64,000 bases of DNA, taken from positions 558,001 to 622,000 of the forward strand of contig JAJHTX010000006.1 in NCBI GenBank assembly GCA_032164295.1, read 5' to 3'. The notes beneath the pieces are model-generated. The model worked only from the letters and a program-made list of their open reading frames with translations, did no database searches and was not told where the DNA came from. Both the position numbers and the translations under genes were made by a program. Origin of the DNA: Inonotus obliquus. Taxonomy: Eukaryota > Basidiomycota > Agaricomycetes > Hymenochaetales > Hymenochaetaceae. Shown piece after piece: positions 59,955 through 64,000 of this stretch (its first letter is position 1; each line of letters opens with the position of its first letter).

Positions 59955-62472
59955 TCAGACCTGTCGTAGCAGCTCCAGTGCACGTTCCGTACCAGCTATT
60001 CTCTCTAGGCGCATCCAGTCATACTTGCAGTATAGCGCGCGACATGTCACATCACTCGGTTCAACACCCTCGTCGAGGAATGGGAAAGAAAGAAACTCAG
60101 TGTAGAACTGAGCATGATCGGGCAAGCCGTAGAAGAGAAGATTGCGCACGCCCCGAACTTTATATCTAGCTTAAGGTGAGCAAATAAAGGACAAGCAAAA
60201 GGGCGTGAGAGTAGGCATGCCTTCGAAAGAAGTGGAATCGTTCGCTGATTAGTAGGAAGGCTTTCTTCCCACCGAAAAATGCCTGACGCCCACGGGAAAT
60301 GTCCTGGTTTGAAGAATATCTAAAGTGATAGACAAATTAGAAGAATGAGGTGTCTTGTAATCGGGAGACACGCACTCGGAGAGCACTGCCAAGGACACCC
60401 CTGAATTGCGTAGATGATTCTCAATTCGGATAAAGTCGAAGGAAGAAGGTACAAAGATAACTGTGTTTGTGCTTTGCACCGCGGATTTCAATACTGCAGG
60501 GAACACCTAGGATCACATGTTCAATTTCGACTCGTAGCTGAAACGAGAATGGAACCCAACCTTGTTACTGAAATGCTCAAATCGCTTGTCTGCCTCTTCC
60601 TTATGGTTACCACATTCGAAATTGATGAATGACTAACAATCAAACTGTCAGAAGCATTGTAAAGACTAGTTCAAATCAAGATTACCCGCCTGTGATACAC
60701 CTTCGGGCACTTGTACTGGATCATACGGACCTTCAACCCTTTTCTTCCCAGCAACGTTCTTTAGGTAATCGTTGAAAATATGTCTGAAGTCCGGAGAATC
60801 GTAGGGCGATAGCATGATTGTCTGCCGTAAATAGCGCGCACTTGAAGCGAGTTTCAGCCTTGAGGGTGTCAAAGTAATCAACATGACCTACTGGCCGTCC
60901 AGGTACCAGGGCTTTATTCTCGAGAAATCGGTATCTCGAGTCTCTTTGGGGAGAGCATTGAGATTAGAAAGAACGAACTTCATATTTCGGTTAAGACTGC
61001 AGAGGTACATTGATGGCCGGATGAATCGTACCTGCAGATGCTCCCAGTTTTGCATGCTCAAAGCATTCATCTGATCAAGTATTAATATTTCGATAGATGA
61101 AAGGAAGTCGGCATTCCTGTGCAATTGTTAGCAGTAGACTTTCCGCAGCAGCCAATAGAGCCTACTTTTCTTTCTCGATGGACAGACGCAAGCCCAAAGG
61201 GCTCGCGAGAATCAGATCGCTCTGGTAGAAGTCTGAGAACAGTTTGACACTTTTTCGTGTGAATTTGACACCTAGTCGGAAGCTATCGTCAATATTGCCC
61301 TTAAACATTGCCACATGATCTGGAGGATATGTTCCCGAAGGCGCCGCTTCCAGCTTGTCCGCCGTGTCGGGGGGCAGTCCGTACTCCACCGAGAACCGCG
61401 AGTGATTCTCAACTTGGTATTCTGGTTTAGGAGTATGACTCGTAAAGGACTCTACCCAACGGAGTGCCCATGAACGGAAAGGTAGGATAATCAATACCGA
61501 AGGGCGAGTAAAGCCTTGATCACGGATGTCGGCTACTTCTGTTCCAGGAGTTTCCTTGGCTGCACGGGCGATGCGCTCATTATTCTTCAGTATACGCCGC
61601 CGTTTTCTGGCAGAGTTGTTAGAAGAGACAAAGAACGATGATACCTTATTTGCTCACTTCATGATGTGATTCAGAGTGTGCAGTGTGACAACATCGCACA
61701 CGGCGGGGTGAAGGTCGTGACTCACTCGAGGTATGTAGAAGTCTTGATACGCGCATATTTCAGACAGAACGCAGTCTTGCAAAATCCTAAGGTCTACTTT
61801 CGTTACTGCTATTGAACTGGTCGTCGAGTGGATTGGCAAGCACCTTTTGGTAATTTCTTTTGTTGTTCTCGGAACTGGTCCATCGACTTTCCATATATCT
61901 ATATCAATAAGCTTAGTTATAGTACACCGTAAGTAGGAGGTAAGATACGCACCGCTCTGGTACCTGGAGGGCTACTTTGCCTATTGTTCTCCAGCAAATA
62001 GTGTGCAACAGGACCGAACCCAGTCTTGTTTTCTCTTTGTACAAACCAACTTCTGTCATCTACGGATGACCTAGCTTTCTCTGTTAAGAGCGGACTATCA
62101 GGCCCAAAATGGACCTGAAACAGGCTCGGAGTGGCTGCCAACGTAGGACGTTAGTTTCATTCCAAGGATATGAATTAGAAACTTGCATTCGTCTTCCTTC
62201 TCATCTTCTTCTGGGATACCATTCCCCATTGCTTTCGCTGCTTCACCGATATCATCGGAGGCGATCTCCGCTTCTGCGCCCATCTCCAGCTGAGAAGAAG
62301 CGCCATCTTCCGCATTACGAACAGACTTGCGCCTGTTGAGCTTCCCAGGTTCAGTGGCAGCCAGGGCATCATAGAAACGCTGTCTCTTCAGGGACTTTGT
62401 CGCGGAGACGTTCAGGAGAGTAAGAAGCTTGGTCGGTATGTCATTTGGGTCATCCAGTTGGAAGGCCGCCAT
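59955..62472 (-). CDS. UTP25: U3 snoRNP-associated protein UTP25 (DEF homologue)
   Basis: UTP25 is an SSU-processome component needed for 18S rRNA maturation in the nucleolus; it has a helicase-like fold without working ATPase motifs. About ten exons were recognised. The start ([21 protein letters not shown]) is followed by an acidic segment and [12 protein letters not shown]. Family motifs follow: [183 protein letters not shown] and [15 protein letters not shown] near the end. It is divergent from TAF7 with about 160 bp between the start codons, so the two probably share a bidirectional promoter. Confidence 0.92.
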
Positions 62473-62631
62473 TTTGTGTTTAAGTTTACTTGTTGAAGGT
62501 ACTTCAAAATTTTGGAGGTTCCTTCAAGTCACGTGCCGACTCCTTGTTTGCGCCTTCGGAAGTTACTTAAACTTAACATCTTTCAGTCGCGATTCGAACC
62601 TTGTACTCTGTGATTCAGCAGCCTTGCAAAC
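62473..62631. promoter_or_regulatory. bidirectional promoter UTP25 / TAF7
   Basis: Only 159 bp separate the two divergent ATGs. The interval has no TATA box that I can see. It must contain both leaders and core promoters. Confidence 0.55.
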
Positions 62632-64000
62632 ATGGTCGATGAAGACGTCGTGAATATCGTTGACCTAGACGAGCCTATTGAGGAACCGACTCAGCTTGCG
62701 GACTCTGTTGATTCACAGACATTCTACACCAATCCGCCGCGCACCATAGCAGAGTCAGTCATGCGCTCCTCTCGTCATCGAAGTACACCGCCCGTCGGGC
62801 CAGGCATCTCAACGCGGTCAGCAACCGCAAAGCCGAAAGGAAAGCCGAAGTTGAAGCTGAAGCTTAGCGAGAAAGCCCAGGCCGCGATGGCGTCGGGAAC
62901 TTCTTTCTTGGGCCCGTATGACCGCGAGCTTGATTCGGATGACGAAGACCTGGCTTTCGAGGAGCAGTTCATTCTTCGAATGCCACCTGGGGAAGATCTC
63001 GAGAAGCTTAGGAAGATGGTGGCCTCCCGGGAGGCAATTCCTGATATGTGGTTCAAGTTCAAAGGTGCTTCATTCGTGGTATTTAATCAGTCTCGTCTAA
63101 CGTCTATTCCTATAATAAAGATTCGCGAAGAGCAGTGTTTCACGCCGGAAACAACTTATACTCTGCAAAATTGGTTGACCTTCCATGTATCATTGAGTCT
63201 CAAAAGACACTCGACAACAAGCAAATGTTCAAAGTTGCGGACATTTGTCAGGTCAGGATTCTTAACCGCCTTTATTGACGGATGGTGTTCTCACTGATGG
63301 AATTTTCCAGATGCTTGTCGTGGGGAGCAAAGTTGATTCCGAAGATTCTGTCGGCGGTCAGAAAGGCTTCAACTTGGACGAATTCATCTGGCCTCATGGC
63401 ATAACACCGCCCTTACACCATGTTCGGAAACGACGATTCAGAAAGAGAATAAACAGACGAGTACGTGATACGAACTATTATTTTTGTTCAAGTAGCTGAA
63501 CTCTATCCGAGACTATTGAAACGGTAGAGCAAGAGGTGGAGCGTTTATTGGAAGAAGACGCGAAGGCTGCCCAGTTACAGTACAGTGAGTATCGGTTCCT
63601 GTTGGTCCCAACTGTCTCGTTGATGTTGATTCTTCCCAGCCGTCCTGGAGAACGTCAATCCTGACCTCTCCGACTCTGAGTTCTTGGACCCAGAAGATAA
63701 TGGCGGAGCCGACATCCAAGTTGCAGGTGGCCTTGATACTCCAACACCTGGACCAGGAGTAGATGGAGATTCTGGGATGGAAGATGATGACGAAGGGGAG
63801 ATCGACGAAGAGCTCGCTGCGGAGCTTGACATGGCGTTGGGTGACGAGGCTGAAGACGGAGACGAGGATGGAGAAGACGGAGACGAAGAAGATGACGAAA
63901 GTGACGAGGATGAAGAGGATGAAGATGAGGACGATGAGGCAGTACAGGCAAAACGCCTCTTGAATGAGGAGATACGTGACCTTGAGGCTGCAGTTGCCAA
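62632..64000 (+). CDS. TAF7: TFIID subunit 7 (TAF7), partial at the window end
   Basis: TAF7 binds TAF1 within TFIID and regulates its activity. The ATG at 62632 opens MVDEDVVNIVDLDEP and a basic Ser/Lys linker (KPKGKPKLKLKLSEKAQ). The conserved TAFII55 N-terminal domain follows: FEEQFILRMPPGEDLEKLRKMV, MWFKFKDSRRAVFHAGNNLYSAKLVDLPCIIESQKTLDNKQMFKVADICQMLVVG, and GFNLDEFIWPHGITPPLHHVRKRRFRKRINRR. At least five exons; the intron after MWFKFK (from 63064) restores the domain. The last exon is extremely Asp/Glu-rich (DEDGEDGDEEDDESDEDEEDEDEDDE) and continues past the edge, so the C-terminus is missing here. Confidence 0.92.

Noticed and set aside
62591..62612. Minus-strand sequence resembling a tRNA B box (GGTTCGAATCG)
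   Set aside because: The flanking bases do not form a T-stem, no A box or acceptor stem is at the right distance, and the site lies in the TAF7 leader.

Overview
The window is nuclear DNA of a filamentous basidiomycete, most likely an Agaricomycete. Genes are split by many short introns (about 50-70 bp), they sit close together on both strands, and the set is typically fungal: an agaricomycete-type F-box protein, a Zn2Cys6 regulator, an IZH3-like PAQR protein, GH92 mannosidases and MVD1. No prokaryotic operons, CRISPR arrays, rRNA or convincing tRNA genes were seen. Exon structures were worked out by eye from splice signals and conserved protein motifs.

Layout. 0.6-1.9 kb: F-box-like protein (+). 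2.5-4.7 kb: IZH3-like PAQR membrane protein (-). 5.2-17.2 kb: a tandem segmental duplication of about 6 kb. Each copy holds a peptidyl-tRNA hydrolase gene followed by a secreted GH92 alpha-mannosidase gene. Both GH92 genes look intact, but the second hydrolase copy has lost its ATG and a substrate-binding Asn. 17.7-18.3 kb: a small proline-, arginine- and glycine-rich hypothetical protein. 18.5-19.7 kb: 20S proteasome alpha subunit PRE9/PSMA4 (-). 20.0-21.4 kb: NSE4 of the SMC5/6 complex (-). 21.7-26.1 kb: three paralogous, probably mitochondrial proteins with a divergent pterin-4a-carbinolamine-dehydratase-like core. Only the middle copy keeps all three signature histidines and clean splice sites. 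26.3-27.6 kb: mevalonate diphosphate decarboxylase (+). 28.0-30.3 kb: CCR4 deadenylase (+). 31.0-35.2 kb: DNA topoisomerase III with two GRF fingers and four CCHC knuckles (+). 35.6-37.0 kb: a multi-pass membrane protein of unknown function (+). 37.0-41.1 kb: no gene seen. 41.1-44.8 kb: CLC chloride/proton exchanger with CBS domains (+). 45.4-46.2 kb: two adjacent non-autonomous elements with terminal inverted repeats and TA target duplications. 46.2-51.4 kb: gene-poor, the probable long upstream region of the Zn2Cys6 factor at 51.4-55.6 kb (+). 55.6-58.9 kb: no gene seen. 58.9-59.8 kb: MMTAG2-family protein (-). 60.0-62.5 kb: UTP25 (-), divergent from TAF7, which starts at 62.6 kb (+) and runs off the window.

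Most genes are single-copy housekeeping genes with no shared pathway. The unusual content is the duplicated hydrolase/mannosidase block, the decaying three-gene dehydratase-like family, the paired inverted-repeat elements, and unusual splicing: GC-AG introns, a 10-nt internal exon, and first coding exons of 3 and 5 nt. I found no clearly new multi-gene system. The dehydratase-like family is the best candidate for uncharacterised biology.
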